A stretch of DNA of 64,000 nucleotides. Source: Opitutaceae bacterium (lineage in GTDB: Bacteria > Verrucomicrobiota > Verrucomicrobiia > Opitutales > Opitutaceae). Shown here one piece after another: positions 1 to 9,418 of this stretch. The translations under genes and the position numbers were made by a program. The notes under the pieces were generated by a model. It was not told the DNA's origin. It worked only from the letters and a program-made list of their open reading frames with translations, and did no database searches. The stretch is taken from positions 34,036 to 98,035 of the forward strand of contig JAEUGX010000015.1 of NCBI GenBank assembly GCA_016795545.1. Direction: 5' to 3'. Every line of letters starts with the position of its first letter. The stretch's first letter is position 1.

Positions 1-1
1 C

Positions 2-2881
2 ACGGCGTTTGGCAACCCCGCGGTCTTCCTCGAAAAGTTCGTCTCCCGCGCCAAGCACATCGAGGTGCAGGTGCTCGGCGACCGCCACGGCAACGCCATC
101 CACCTGCACGAGCGCGACTGCTCCGTGCAGCGCCGGCACCAGAAGGTCATTGAGATCGCCCCTTCCGTCGACCTCCCGGCCGACGTCCGCGCCGCCCTCT
201 GCGACGCCTCGGTCCGCCTCGCTCGCGAGATCCGCTACGACAATGCGGGCACGATGGAATTCCTCGTCAACGCCGACGACCCGCGCGAGTGGTACTTCAT
301 CGAGATGAACCCGCGCATCCAGGTGGAGCACACCGTGACCGAGGTCATCACCGGCCTGGACCTCGTGCGCGCCCAGATCCTCATCGCCCAGGGCCACGCG
401 CTCCACAGCCCGGAGGTCGGCATGCCCGCCCAGGCCGACGTGCCCCGGCGCGGCTACGCGGTGCAGTGCCGCGTCACCACCGAGGACCCCGCGAACAAGT
501 TCACGCCCGACTACGGCAAGATCCTCAACTACCGCAACGCCGCCGGCCTCGGCATCCGGCTCGACGAGGGCATGGGCGACACGGGCAGCGTCATCACCCC
601 GTTCTACGACTCGCTCCTCGTCAAGATCACGGCCTCCGCCCCCACCTTCGACCTCGCCCTGGCCCGCATGGGCCGCGCGCTCTCGGAGTTCCGCATCCGC
701 GGCGTGAAGACCAACATCCCCTTCCTCGAGAACGTCATCACCCATCCGGTGTTCAAGTCCGGCGCGGCCACCACCGGCCTGATCGACTCGACCCCCGCCC
801 TCTTCGAGTTCAAGGCCCGCCGCGACCGCGCCAGCAAGCTCCTGGCGTTCCTCGGCGACGTCACGGTCAACGGCAACCCGCAGCTCAAGGGCCGCCGGCC
901 CACCAAGGTGCCGCCGGCGCCCACCGCCCCCGCCGTCGACCTCGCCCTCCCGGTGCCGGCGGGCTCGCGCGACCGGCTCAAGCAGCTCGGGCCCGAGAAG
1001 TTCGCCCGGTGGGTGCGCGCCCAGAAGGCGCTCCTCGTCACCGACACCACCCTCCGCGACGCCCACCAGTCGCTGATGGCCGCCCGCCTGCGCACGCACG
1101 ACATGCTGGCCGTGGCCGACGCCGTCGCCCGGCGCACGCCCGGCCTCTTCAGCCTCGAGTGCTGGGGCGGCGCCACCTTCGACACCTCGATGCGCTTCCT
1201 GCACGAGGACCCCTACGCGCGCCTCGCCCAGCTGCGCGCCCGCATCCCCAACATCTGCTTCCAGATGCTGCTGCGCGGCGCCAATGCGGTCGGCTACAGC
1301 TTCTACCCGGACAACGTCGTCACCGGCTTCGTCCGGCACGCGGCGGACGCCGGCGTCGACATCTTCCGCGTCTTCGACTCGCTCAACTACGTGCCCAACC
1401 TGAAGGTGGCGATGAAGGCCGTGCGCCAGACCGACGCCATCTGCGAGGCCGCCATCTGCTACACCGGCGACCTCCTCGATCCGCGCCGCGAGAAGTACAG
1501 CCTCAAGTATTACGTCAAGCTCGCCCGCGAGCTCGAGTCCCTCGGCGCGCACATGATCGCGATCAAGGACATGGCGGGCCTCTGCCGGCCCTACGCCGCC
1601 ACGCGCCTCATCCGGGCCCTGCGCGACGAGATCGGGCTGCCCATCCACTTCCACACGCACGACACCAGCGGCATCGCGTCGGCCTCGATCATCGCGGCGG
1701 CCGACGCCGGCGTCGACGTCGTCGACCTGGCCCTGGCCTCGATGTCGGGCTCCACCAGCCAGCCCAACCTCAACTCGATCGTAGCCGCCCTCGCCCACAC
1801 CCCGCGCGCGACCGGCCTCGACCTCGACGCCCTCAACGACTTCTCCGGCTACTGGGAGCAGGTCCGCGAGCTTTACGCCCCCTTCGACTCCAGCCCGCGC
1901 ACCGGCAGCGCCGAGGTCTACCTCCACGAGATGCCCGGCGGCCAGTACACCAACCTGCGCGAGCAGGCCGAGGCCCTCGGCCTGGGCGCCCGCTGGCCCG
2001 AGGTCGTCCGCACCTACGCCGAGGTCAACCTGCTCTTCGGCGACATCGTCAAGGTCACCCCCTCCTCCAAGGTCGTCGGCGACCTCACCCTCTTCCTGGT
2101 GTCGCGCGGCATCAAGCCTGCCGACGTCCCCAACCTCGAGCCCGGCACCGCGTTCCCGGCCTCGGTCGTCGACATGCTCGCCGGCGGCCTCGGCCAGCCT
2201 CCCGGCGGCTGGCCGAAGAAGCTCCAGCGGGTGGTGCTCGGCGACCGCCAGCCCCTCAAGGGCCGACCCGGCGCCAATCTGCCGCCCGTCAACCTGGCGA
2301 AGGAAAAGGAGGCCCTGCACGCCAAGCTGAAGCGCGAGGTCACCGACGGCGACCTGTACTGCCACCTCATGTATCCCGAGGTCTTCGCCGACTACGCGCG
2401 CTTCGAGCGGACGTACGGCGACGTGAGCGTCGTCCCCAGCAACGCCTTCCTCTACGGGCTGCGCCTCGGCGAGGAGATCACCGTCGCGATCGAGGAGGGC
2501 AAGACCCTCTTCGTCAAGCTGACCGGCGCCAGCGAGGCCGACAAGGACGGCTACCGGACGCTCACCTTCGAGCTCAACGGCCGCCCGCGCGAGACCCGCA
2601 TCCTCGACACCTCCGTCCAGGTCGTGACCAAGGCCCGGGCCAAGGCCGATCCGGCCGACAGCGGCCAGATTGGCGCCCCCATCCCGGGCCTCATCACCAT
2701 GCTGGCCGTCAGCGTCGGCACGAAGGTCGCCAAGGGCGACAAGCTCGTGACCCTCGAGGCCATGAAGATGCAGACCACCGTCTACGCCACCACCGACGGC
2801 ATCGTCTCCGAGCTGCTCATCGCCGCCGGCGACACCGTCGAGGCCAAGGACCTCCTGCTCCGCATCCGCCCCGCCTCCTGA
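2..2881 (+). CDS. pyc: pyruvate carboxylase, 5'-truncated by window edge
   Basis: Carboxylates pyruvate to oxaloacetate using ATP, bicarbonate and biotin (anaplerosis, cytoplasm). The open frame runs in from the left edge, so about the first 190 residues of the biotin carboxylase domain are missing; 959 residues are visible. The end of the biotin carboxylase domain is recognisable (EMNPRIQVEHTVTE, about residues 101-114 of the visible part). Next comes the carboxyltransferase TIM barrel with DTTLRDAHQS (about residue 350), then a C-terminal biotinyl domain with EAMKMQT, whose biotinylated Lys codon is at 2765-2767. This domain order on one chain is that of single-chain pyruvate carboxylase, not oxaloacetate decarboxylase subunits. 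No partner gene follows. Confidence 0.95.
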   Translation, partial: TAFGNPAVFLEKFVSRAKHIEVQVLGDRHGNAIHLHERDCSVQRRHQKVIEIAPSVDLPADVRAALCDASVRLAREIRYDNAGTMEFLVNADDPREWYFIEMNPRIQVEHTVTEVITGLDLVRAQILIAQGHALHSPEVGMPAQADVPRRGYAVQCRVTTEDPANKFTPDYGKILNYRNAAGLGIRLDEGMGDTGSVITPFYDSLLVKITASAPTFDLALARMGRALSEFRIRGVKTNIPFLENVITHPVFKSGAATTGLIDSTPALFEFKARRDRASKLLAFLGDVTVNGNPQLKGRRPTKVPPAPTAPAVDLALPVPAGSRDRLKQLGPEKFARWVRAQKALLVTDTTLRDAHQSLMAARLRTHDMLAVADAVARRTPGLFSLECWGGATFDTSMRFLHEDPYARLAQLRARIPNICFQMLLRGANAVGYSFYPDNVVTGFVRHAADAGVDIFRVFDSLNYVPNLKVAMKAVRQTDAICEAAICYTGDLLDPRREKYSLKYYVKLARELESLGAHMIAIKDMAGLCRPYAATRLIRALRDEIGLPIHFHTHDTSGIASASIIAAADAGVDVVDLALASMSGSTSQPNLNSIVAALAHTPRATGLDLDALNDFSGYWEQVRELYAPFDSSPRTGSAEVYLHEMPGGQYTNLREQAEALGLGARWPEVVRTYAEVNLLFGDIVKVTPSSKVVGDLTLFLVSRGIKPADVPNLEPGTAFPASVVDMLAGGLGQPPGGWPKKLQRVVLGDRQPLKGRPGANLPPVNLAKEKEALHAKLKREVTDGDLYCHLMYPEVFADYARFERTYGDVSVVPSNAFLYGLRLGEEITVAIEEGKTLFVKLTGASEADKDGYRTLTFELNGRPRETRILDTSVQVVTKARAKADPADSGQIGAPIPGLITMLAVSVGTKVAKGDKLVTLEAMKMQTTVYATTDGIVSELLIAAGDTVEAKDLLLRIRPAS

Positions 2882-2904
2882 ACGGAGGATTCAGTTGAGC
2901 GTCG

Positions 2905-2924
2905 AAAGCGGAAAACCCGCTTTT
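2905..2924 (+). terminator. candidate Rho-independent terminator after pyc
   Basis: Perfect 7-bp stem AAAGCGG / CCGCTTT around a 5-nt loop, ending in TTTT, 24 nt after the pyc stop. The T tract is short, so this is a moderate call. Confidence 0.45.
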
Positions 2925-2973
2925 CGCGCTCCGGGACACGCCCCGGCCTTCCCCCTTCGGACATTCGCACCTT

Positions 2974-2996
2974 CAGCGCAGGCGTCCCGCTGAGCC
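2974..2996. repeat. intergenic repeat unit (CGCAGGnGTCCnGCTGAGCC type), copy A
   Basis: Contains AGCGCAGGCGTCC followed by CGCTGAGCC. Closely related units occur at 52262-52284 and, as AGCGCAG/GGACGCCTGCGCT arms, at 38635-38690. A GTAGCCCG motif lies just downstream (3018-3025), as one also lies beside the 52.2-kb copy. The whole 2882-3198 gap holds only this unit and the pyc terminator; no gene is seen. Confidence 0.5.
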
Positions 2997-3198
2997 GTTG
3001 AGCGCCCGCGGTTCGTGTAGCCCGAAACCCGCCAGCCGCATCAGGGCGCATTCACGTAAGGCGGCAACGGCGTCAGGGTGTGACCGAAATCGCGATAGGG
3101 CATCGCCCGCGGCTCGGCCGGATTTTCCGCCGCCAGGCGCCCGGCAGGGCGCGGCCCGGCTTCATCCGCCAATCTGCCGCCAAGGTTGCACGCTGCTC

Positions 3199-3648
3199 TC
3201 AGGCGCCAGGCGGGGGCAGGATCTCCAGGCCATATTTCTTGCCGATCTCGATCACGCGCGGGATCTCCTGCTGCGCCGGAGTCAGTGCGCCGACCTCCTC
3301 GAAGAAGCCCTCGAAACCCGCCGGCGTCAGGGTGACGATCATGCGTCCAGGCGTTTTCCCGACATAGCGATAGCTGTGGGGTACCCCGCGCGGCGCAAAC
3401 ACGGTCGCTCCTTTGCGGGCCGTCAGGGTCTTCCCGCCACAGGTGATCTCATATTCCCCCTCGAGCACCTGGAAGGTCTCGTCCTCCCGATGATGGATGT
3501 GCGGCGGCGGACCGCCACCAGGCTGGTCAACGGACTCGATCACGCTCAGCACGCCGCCGGTGTCGCGACCGTACAGCCGGATCGTGATGGCGTTACCGAT
3601 GACATTGACGGTTTTGCCTTCGCCGGCCGGGATCAATACAGGGTTCAT
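3199..3648 (-). CDS. cupin-domain protein, last gene of the leftward sugar operon
   Basis: A 149-residue single-domain cupin. Both conserved cupin motifs are visible: a metal-ligand cluster in PPPHIHHREDETFQVLEG, and FAPRGVPHSYRYVG, which supplies the last His. Such small cupins act as sugar isomerases, epimerases, dioxygenases or ligand sensors, and the sequence alone does not decide which. It lies 134 bp downstream of lutC on the same strand, so it may be the tail of the operon that starts near 16.4 kb or have its own promoter. In this context a role in sugar-acid metabolism is possible but unproven. Confidence 0.8.
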   Translation of the reverse strand: MNPVLIPAGEGKTVNVIGNAITIRLYGRDTGGVLSVIESVDQPGGGPPPHIHHREDETFQVLEGEYEITCGGKTLTARKGATVFAPRGVPHSYRYVGKTPGRMIVTLTPAGFEGFFEEVGALTPAQQEIPRVIEIGKKYGLEILPPPGA

Positions 3649-3782
3649 GGGAGAGAGCGGTAATTCGGGGTCACGATACCTTCACTTCCGGCACTTTAGG
3701 GAAAGGGCGCGCGCTGGCGAGTGCGTATCGAATGCATATGCCATCGGAAAAGCGGGGGGGTGCGAGCCCGCGCGTCAGCGAT

Positions 3783-4397
3783 TCAGCGATCATCCGCAAC
3801 CCAGGCCGCCTGGATTCCTGGTCCGTGCACGCCTTCGATCAGAATTCCCTCGATATCAGCGGTCTTTGAGGGCCCGGTGACCCAGACAATGTTGGGATCG
3901 TCGGGCATCGCCCCGAGAGCGCAAGCGATGCTCCGGTGGATGCGGCTGCGCGGTATGACGGCCACATGAGCCCACGGCGCCAGCGCGGCCAGTCGCACGG
4001 GAGTGTCCCGATCCGTGAGAATCACAGTGCCCGTTTCCGCAATGGCACCGGACGCGACGGTGATTGCAAAGGCATAGTCGTCGATCCGCGCTCGGCGCAG
4101 CGACGTGCTAACCTCCATCTGGGGAGGGAAATGCCCCCGCAGTTCCGGCCACAGTCCCGGATCGCAATAGCCGCAGGCCCATCCCTTGCCCGCGAGCCAG
4201 GCCATGAGGCCTTGCCGGGAGGAAAGGGGAACGCCTCCCACCTCGCGAAACCGCTCGACAAAGAGGGTACAGGAATCGGCGGCGGCAAAGCCAGGGGCGA
4301 TCCGCGCCGGGTCCCAGTCGGGCAGCGCGGTGCGAACCGGCAACGGCGCCAGCGCGCGGCGGACGCGGGCGAATATCTCGTCTCGCTCCTCACTCAC
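3783..4397 (-). CDS. lutC: LutC, LUD-domain subunit of L-lactate oxidase complex
   Basis: Third component of the LutABC iron-sulfur complex, which oxidises L-lactate to pyruvate in the cytoplasm. The product is a LUD-domain protein of 204 residues, with the typical 'TGTVILTDRD' and 'IEGILIEGVHGP' segments near the C-terminus. The start is set at GTG 4397 because it overlaps the lutB TGA in a GTGA arrangement. A longer in-frame extension to 4580 would sit entirely inside lutB and reads as non-homologous sequence. The three lut genes overlap in the order A-B-C and are surely co-translated. Confidence 0.88.
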   Translation of the reverse strand: MSEERDEIFARVRRALAPLPVRTALPDWDPARIAPGFAAADSCTLFVERFREVGGVPLSSRQGLMAWLAGKGWACGYCDPGLWPELRGHFPPQMEVSTSLRRARIDDYAFAITVASGAIAETGTVILTDRDTPVRLAALAPWAHVAVIPRSRIHRSIACALGAMPDDPNIVWVTGPSKTADIEGILIEGVHGPGIQAAWVADDR

Positions 4398-5788
4398 AAC
4401 CGGGATCGGTGACGGAACCAGCGGCGGAACGCCCCGCCGCGCCAGGCCGGCAGGTCGCGGTCTTTGCTCCAGGCGCGCAAGGCCGGCACCGGCGCCAACC
4501 GCAAAGGCAGCAGGTCGAGCGCCGCCCCAGCACGCAGGGCCGCCCGCCAGAGCTCCGGACGCGCCGCAATCCACGACCACAGCCCCATCGGCAGAGTGCC
4601 AATCCGGGCCTGCGGCCCCCCCTCCTGCTTACCCCTGGCTCGAAGCCGCAGCAGCAGGTCCGGAATGGGTATGTCGACCGGGCAGACCTCGTTGCAGGCG
4701 CCGCACAGGGAGGAAGCCTTGGGCAAATCCGCCCACTCGGGAAATCGGCTTCCCGCCAGTAGGGGGGACAATACGGCACCGACCGGCCCGGGATAGACGC
4801 TGCGATAAGCGTGGCCCGTCGCCTGCCGGTAGACCGGACAGACGTTTAGGCAGGCGCCGCACCGGATGCAGCGCAGGATATCCCGGCAATCCGAGGCCAG
4901 CATCTCCGTGCGTCCGTTGTCGACAAAAACGACCTCCATCTCGTCGGGGCCGTCGGCCTGGCCAGACGCCCGCGGTCCTGCCACGAACTCCGTGTAGACA
5001 GTCAACGGCTGCGCGGTGGCGCTCCGGGCCAGCAGATTCAGGAGCAAGGCTAGGTCGCGATCCCGCGGCACCAGCTTTTCGATTCCGACCAGGACGAGGT
5101 GCAGCCGCGCGGCCGCCAGGCAGAAACGCGAGTTCCCCTCGTTGGTCACGATGACGACGCGACCGCTCTCCACGGAGATGAAGTTGGCGCCCGTCAGCGC
5201 GGCGTCGGCCGCCAGGTATTTCCCGCGCAGGTGACTCCTGATCCGCTGCGTGATCGTGCTCGGATCATCGTCGTAAGTCCCCAGCCCGATCCGCTCGAGC
5301 GTCGTGGCCACCTCGCGCCGGCTCTTGTGGATGATCGGTCGCACGATGTGGCTGGGATGATCGCGATCAACCTGGACGATGAACTCTCCGAGGTCGGTCT
5401 CGACGCTCTCGATGCCGTGGCGCTCGAGATAACCCGCGAGCCCGATCTCCTCGCCCAGCATGGTCTTCGCCTTCACCAGCCGCCGGACCCCGCGGGCCTG
5501 CAGGATCCGGAGTACGGTCGCGCAGGCGGAGTCCGCCGTGGAACACCAGTGCACCCCGACGCCGTGCTGCCTCAGCTTCACCTCCACCTCCGGCAGGTAC
5601 CGGTCGAGATGCTCGACCACATGCTGCTTGATCTCGCCGGCGGTCCGCCGGAGCACATCGGCCTCGGCAAAGCGGGCCGCCAAATGCCGGGTGCGCTTCT
5701 CGTGCGTGGCCTTCGTCCCCTCGTAGACCGCTGAGCGGCGGGAGGCCTCGAGTTCCGCCGCGAACCGATCGATCGGCTGCTCCTTCAT
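4394..5788 (-). CDS. lutB: LutB, iron-sulfur and LUD-domain subunit of L-lactate oxidase complex
   Basis: A 464-residue LutB homologue. The N-terminal part is a LUD domain. Two [4Fe-4S] clusters follow, with ligands in CIRCGACLNVCPVY and SSLCGACNEVCPVDIP. The C-terminal tail ends with the family's 'W.KDRDLP' segment (WSKDRDLPAW). With LutA and LutC it forms the L-lactate to pyruvate oxidation complex that passes electrons to the respiratory chain. Its ATG overlaps the lutA stop (ATGA, 5785-5788) and its stop overlaps the lutC start. The length and all cluster cysteines are normal. Confidence 0.93.
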   Translation of the reverse strand: MKEQPIDRFAAELEASRRSAVYEGTKATHEKRTRHLAARFAEADVLRRTAGEIKQHVVEHLDRYLPEVEVKLRQHGVGVHWCSTADSACATVLRILQARGVRRLVKAKTMLGEEIGLAGYLERHGIESVETDLGEFIVQVDRDHPSHIVRPIIHKSRREVATTLERIGLGTYDDDPSTITQRIRSHLRGKYLAADAALTGANFISVESGRVVIVTNEGNSRFCLAAARLHLVLVGIEKLVPRDRDLALLLNLLARSATAQPLTVYTEFVAGPRASGQADGPDEMEVVFVDNGRTEMLASDCRDILRCIRCGACLNVCPVYRQATGHAYRSVYPGPVGAVLSPLLAGSRFPEWADLPKASSLCGACNEVCPVDIPIPDLLLRLRARGKQEGGPQARIGTLPMGLWSWIAARPELWRAALRAGAALDLLPLRLAPVPALRAWSKDRDLPAWRGGAFRRWFRHRSRL

Positions 5789-6570
5789 GACGGACTTCCT
5801 CCGTGCCGCAGGGAATCACGCAGGATCTGGGCCAGGTGCCGGGTGCGAAGCGGCCTTCCCTCCTTGCCGGCCAGACCGCCGAGGTGCATCAGGCAGCTCA
5901 TGTCGCCGGAGGCGACGACCTCCGGCCGGGCCGCGCGCAAATGCTCCAGCTTAAGCTTTCCCATGCTGCCGGAGATGGTCGGAAACGAGACGGAGAATGT
6001 GCCGCCGAAGCCGCAGCATTGCTCGCCTTCGCCGAAAGGGATCAGCGTGAGCCCGGCAATCGAACCCAGCAGCGTCTCCGCCGCGGCGCTGCTCGCCGTG
6101 CCCCGCGAGTGGCAGGAGCGGTGGAACGCTACCCGTGCCGCATAGCGTCCGGGCCAGGTGCGGACGCCCAGGCCATTGACGACAAAGTCCCCGAGTTCCC
6201 ACGCGCGCCGGCCCAGATCCTCAACCGCGGCGCGATCCGGCTCGCGCTCGAATTCCAGCAGGGCGCCGTGAAAGAGCATCGCCGCGCACGAGCCCGAGGG
6301 CACGACGACAGGGCAAGACCCGGCAAAGGTGCGCACCGCGTGCCGCACGACACGGCGGGAGGCCGTCCAGTCTCCGCCGTTGAAAGCGGGCTGGCCGCAG
6401 CAGGTCTGGCCCTCTGGAAATTCCACGGTGCAGCCCAGATGCTCCAGAACCTCGACCGTGGCGCACGCCACGTCGTCGTAGAAGGCGTCGCACAGGCATG
6501 TCGCCATCAGCTGTACCCGGCCGGCGGCGCCGGGTCTGCACCGACCGGTCGGGCCTGGGGAAACCTCCAT
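5785..6570 (-). CDS. lutA: LutA, CCG-domain subunit of L-lactate oxidase complex
   Basis: A 261-residue CCG-domain (heterodisulfide-reductase-like) protein. The cysteine-rich motifs TCCGQPAFN and EQCCGFGGTFS bind an Fe-S cluster in this family, and MSCLMHLGG near the end is also typical of LutA. The start is placed at ATG 6570. The family homology begins at 'ATCLCDAFYDD', so an internal ATG at 6507 is an alternative; a TTG at 6582 is less likely. It follows the SDR gene after 38 bp and overlaps lutB by 4 bp. In this locus it should oxidise lactate formed from the imported sugar. Confidence 0.9.
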   Translation of the reverse strand: MEVSPGPTGRCRPGAAGRVQLMATCLCDAFYDDVACATVEVLEHLGCTVEFPEGQTCCGQPAFNGGDWTASRRVVRHAVRTFAGSCPVVVPSGSCAAMLFHGALLEFEREPDRAAVEDLGRRAWELGDFVVNGLGVRTWPGRYAARVAFHRSCHSRGTASSAAAETLLGSIAGLTLIPFGEGEQCCGFGGTFSVSFPTISGSMGKLKLEHLRAARPEVVASGDMSCLMHLGGLAGKEGRPLRTRHLAQILRDSLRHGGSPS

Positions 6571-6608
6571 GGAACGCGTCAAAGTCGACCGCCGTGGGTG
6601 GGCGCGCC

Positions 6609-7370
6609 TCAGTACACCGCCCGCCCGCCGGTCAGGTCGAACGTGAACCCAGTGTTGAAACTAGCCTCGTCTGAAACCACCCAGGCGGCCAGTGCCGCCG
6701 CCTCCTCGACCGTGCCGCAGCGCTTCATGGGGATGCGATCGGTCATGTATTTGACCTGCTGGGGCGGCATCGCCTCGACCATCGCGGTGCGGATGGTCGC
6801 CGGCGCCAGGGCGTTGATGGTGATTCCCGTCTCCGCGAATTCCTTGCCGATCGATTTCACCAGTCCAATGACCCCGGCCTTGGTCGCCGAATAGCAGGCC
6901 ATGCCCGCATTGCCCTCCTTGCCGGCGATGGACGCGATCAGGAGGATTCGGCCCCGGCCCCGAGACTTCATCTGCGCCAGGGCGTGTTTCGCGACAATGA
7001 AGCTGCCGACCAAGTTGATGTTGCAGACCTTGACAAAATCCTCCGTCGAGACAGCCGTCGTCTCGATCCCGGTCGGCCCGACGATCGCTGCCGCATGCAC
7101 CACGACATCAAGTCCGCCTTGCGATTCCGCAAAGCCGGCGAAAGTCTTGGCAACGCCTGCATCATCCGTGATGTCGCAGGCCAGTGGCAGGGCCCGGAGG
7201 CCGCGAGCGGTCATTTCCGCCGCGGTCTGGCGCGCGAGAGCTTGATCGCGATCGAGAATTCCCACCCGGGCGCCCTCCCGGGCCAGTCGGTCGGCGACGG
7301 CCCGGCCGATACCCTGGCCTCCCCCGGTGATGATGGCGGTGCGCTGGCTGAAACGGTTCGGGAAATCCAT
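6609..7370 (-). CDS. SDR-family NAD(P)-dependent dehydrogenase (sugar-pathway SDR 1)
   Basis: A classical short-chain dehydrogenase/reductase of 253 residues. The Rossmann motif is TGGGQGIG near the N-terminus and the catalytic YSATK near the middle. The C-terminus 'FDLTGGRAVY' belongs to the FabG-like branch that includes sugar and sugar-acid dehydrogenases. The start is ATG 7370 (MDFPNRF), because upstream in-frame residues are low-complexity intergenic sequence. It lies between the GH127-like gene and lutA, with gaps of 47 and 38 bp. Inferred role: the sugar 1-dehydrogenase or the 2-keto-3-deoxy-acid 4-dehydrogenase of a non-phosphorylating deoxysugar pathway. The substrate is not readable from sequence. 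Confidence 0.85.
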   Translation of the reverse strand: MDFPNRFSQRTAIITGGGQGIGRAVADRLAREGARVGILDRDQALARQTAAEMTARGLRALPLACDITDDAGVAKTFAGFAESQGGLDVVVHAAAIVGPTGIETTAVSTEDFVKVCNINLVGSFIVAKHALAQMKSRGRGRILLIASIAGKEGNAGMACYSATKAGVIGLVKSIGKEFAETGITINALAPATIRTAMVEAMPPQQVKYMTDRIPMKRCGTVEEAAALAAWVVSDEASFNTGFTFDLTGGRAVY

Positions 7371-7417
7371 GCGGTTGGGAGGGTGATAGAGAGGGACTAG
7401 AATAGATGAGCACCGGG

Positions 7418-9385
7418 TCAGCCTTCGCCCATGACGGGAAAGACCGTGAAGGTCTGCTGGTCGACCTGCCAATAAGGCACGACTTCGCACGTGTCTTCCC
7501 CGGCGACGCGGAAGCTGAGCGGCCGGCCGGGGATCGGCACCAGGCGGCGAGGAAGGTCGTGGGCGGAAGCCCGCAGGGCGAGGGACGAGTGCTCATCCAG
7601 CTTCCCCGTGAACGCGAAAAGGATCGGGCCATATTCCAACGCGTAGCGGGATCGTCCGGGAATCTGGTCGACCCCGACGTACTTCGTCACGCGAAAGCCC
7701 ATCGGCAGCGTGAACTCGATCCGGTCGCCCGCGCGCCAGTTGCGCCGGATGGCAACGAAGGTCCCGGGCTGGCCAGTCGCCGCCTCCTCGCCGTTGACCA
7801 TCATTTTCACCGGCTGCACGGCCCAGGAAGGCACGCGCACCCGGATGACCGCGTCGACATCGCGGGCCGGATCCACGCGCAGCGTGACGGCAGGGTCAAA
7901 GGGGAAGCGGGTGACCTGCCGCACGGACACCGGTATGCCCGCCTGGCTCCACTTGATCGTGGAGCCCTCGAACAGATTCACATAAAGGCCGTCCGCCGCC
8001 ACCGAGTAGATGTATTCCGGCAGCGAGCCGAAGGCGCGAGTTCCCTGCCCTTCGCAACACGTGTTGTGCGGCGCGTGCGGCAACCGGTTTCGGTTGCCGT
8101 TGTCCTTGGTGCCCTGCATGACGGCGTGATAGCGGATATTATCCGCGCCCTGCTGGTTCGCCAGGATCACGTTGTAGATCGATTTCTCGATTTCGGCGGT
8201 GAACTTTTCCTCTTCGGGATGGATCTGCTGGAAGCGCTGGTTGAACTTCATCCAGAACACCGTGCCGCAGGTCTCGCCCGTGTGACCGCGGCGGGTCAGG
8301 AAGTAGCTGCGCGGAGGATGGCTCTGGCCATGGGACAGGTCAGCATTGGTGATGTTTTCCGGCAGGCGGTATTTGCCGTCGATCATCTGCCAGTGCGACT
8401 CGCAGATGGCCATGCTGCCCCCGACGTGCTCCCAGTTGTCGTGAATCATCTCCCAGGCGCCCGTGACCGCCTCCAGGTACCTGCGGTCGCCGCTCGCACG
8501 GTAGTGGTCGAGGTAGGCCTCGAAGCTGGTGATGAGGTAGCTGTGGGGGTTCTGCAGCGGGTATTTCCAAATGGCCTCAGCATTGCGCGCGGCCAGTCCT
8601 TCGATCCACCAGTCCGCCACATAGTATTTTTCCGCTACCTGCAGGTCCTCCGCTTTCCCGACCGGGCTGAAATAGGTCCGAGTGCTGGCAATATGCCCCT
8701 GGTGGCTGTTCTTCTGGAAGTAGATCAGCTCCGGGAGGAGTTCCCAGCGGTTGAACCAGTCCGCATGCCCGCGGAGCAGTCCGAATGCCTTCGGGTTGCC
8801 CGCGATGCCCGCCTCGATCAGTCCGTGGGTGAACCAAGCGCGGCCGTAGTTCGGCTCCTCGCTTCGGGGAAATTTCGGCAAGTAGGCCATGATGTAGCCG
8901 TTTGGTTCGCGGCAGGCCTCGATGCCGTCGATGAGCGCATTGAGCCGGCGGCGGAGTTCTGCATGCTCCATCCACCGTAGGGTGTTGCCGGCCCCCATCA
9001 TGAAGCGCCCAGCGTTCGACCCGCGCAGTTCCGTGTCCCAGAAGGGAACCTGGGGCCGGTTCTGCGGAGGATGCAGCTGCCCCGCCCGCTGCCGGAACGG
9101 GACCAGCATGTGGTCGACCGAGAACGAACTCAAGAGATAGCCAAGGTTGTTGACCACCGCCGGATGGAAGAGTCCCTCCGGCGCCAGCTCGACCCCCCCG
9201 GTGGGGACGACGGCCGCGTCTGGCACGGGCCGCCATTGGGCAGGGTCGCTCGCCTGGAGGCGCGTCGGAGGGAACTCGATCGTCTGCGCCGAGGACCCGA
9301 TCAACGGAATCAGCATCCCCCAGGCCCAACGACAGAGAGCCCGTCGTGCTTCGCTCACCCGGCAGGATTTGTGCTCGGTTGTCAT
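7418..9385 (-). CDS. GH127/DUF1680-type glycoside hydrolase (beta-L-arabinofuranosidase-like)
   Basis: A 655-residue protein of the DUF1680/GH127 superfamily with an (alpha/alpha)6 barrel. Family members use a zinc-bound cysteine as nucleophile, with ligands Glu-x-Cys and Cys-Cys. Both are present here: E371-T-C373 in GETCGTVFW and C443-C444 in NTCCEGQGTR, with spacing close to that of characterised HypBA1. The N-terminal hydrophobic stretch (about residues 18-34) ending in SSAQT looks like a signal peptide, so an exported enzyme is likely. It lies 33 bp after the TonB receptor gene. Related families also act on other L-sugars of pectic glycans, so arabinose is not certain. Confidence 0.85.
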   Translation of the reverse strand: MTTEHKSCRVSEARRALCRWAWGMLIPLIGSSAQTIEFPPTRLQASDPAQWRPVPDAAVVPTGGVELAPEGLFHPAVVNNLGYLLSSFSVDHMLVPFRQRAGQLHPPQNRPQVPFWDTELRGSNAGRFMMGAGNTLRWMEHAELRRRLNALIDGIEACREPNGYIMAYLPKFPRSEEPNYGRAWFTHGLIEAGIAGNPKAFGLLRGHADWFNRWELLPELIYFQKNSHQGHIASTRTYFSPVGKAEDLQVAEKYYVADWWIEGLAARNAEAIWKYPLQNPHSYLITSFEAYLDHYRASGDRRYLEAVTGAWEMIHDNWEHVGGSMAICESHWQMIDGKYRLPENITNADLSHGQSHPPRSYFLTRRGHTGETCGTVFWMKFNQRFQQIHPEEEKFTAEIEKSIYNVILANQQGADNIRYHAVMQGTKDNGNRNRLPHAPHNTCCEGQGTRAFGSLPEYIYSVAADGLYVNLFEGSTIKWSQAGIPVSVRQVTRFPFDPAVTLRVDPARDVDAVIRVRVPSWAVQPVKMMVNGEEAATGQPGTFVAIRRNWRAGDRIEFTLPMGFRVTKYVGVDQIPGRSRYALEYGPILFAFTGKLDEHSSLALRASAHDLPRRLVPIPGRPLSFRVAGEDTCEVVPYWQVDQQTFTVFPVMGEG

Positions 9386-9418
9386 CTCCTCGCCTCCGGC
9401 GATTGGTGGGACGAGGCG

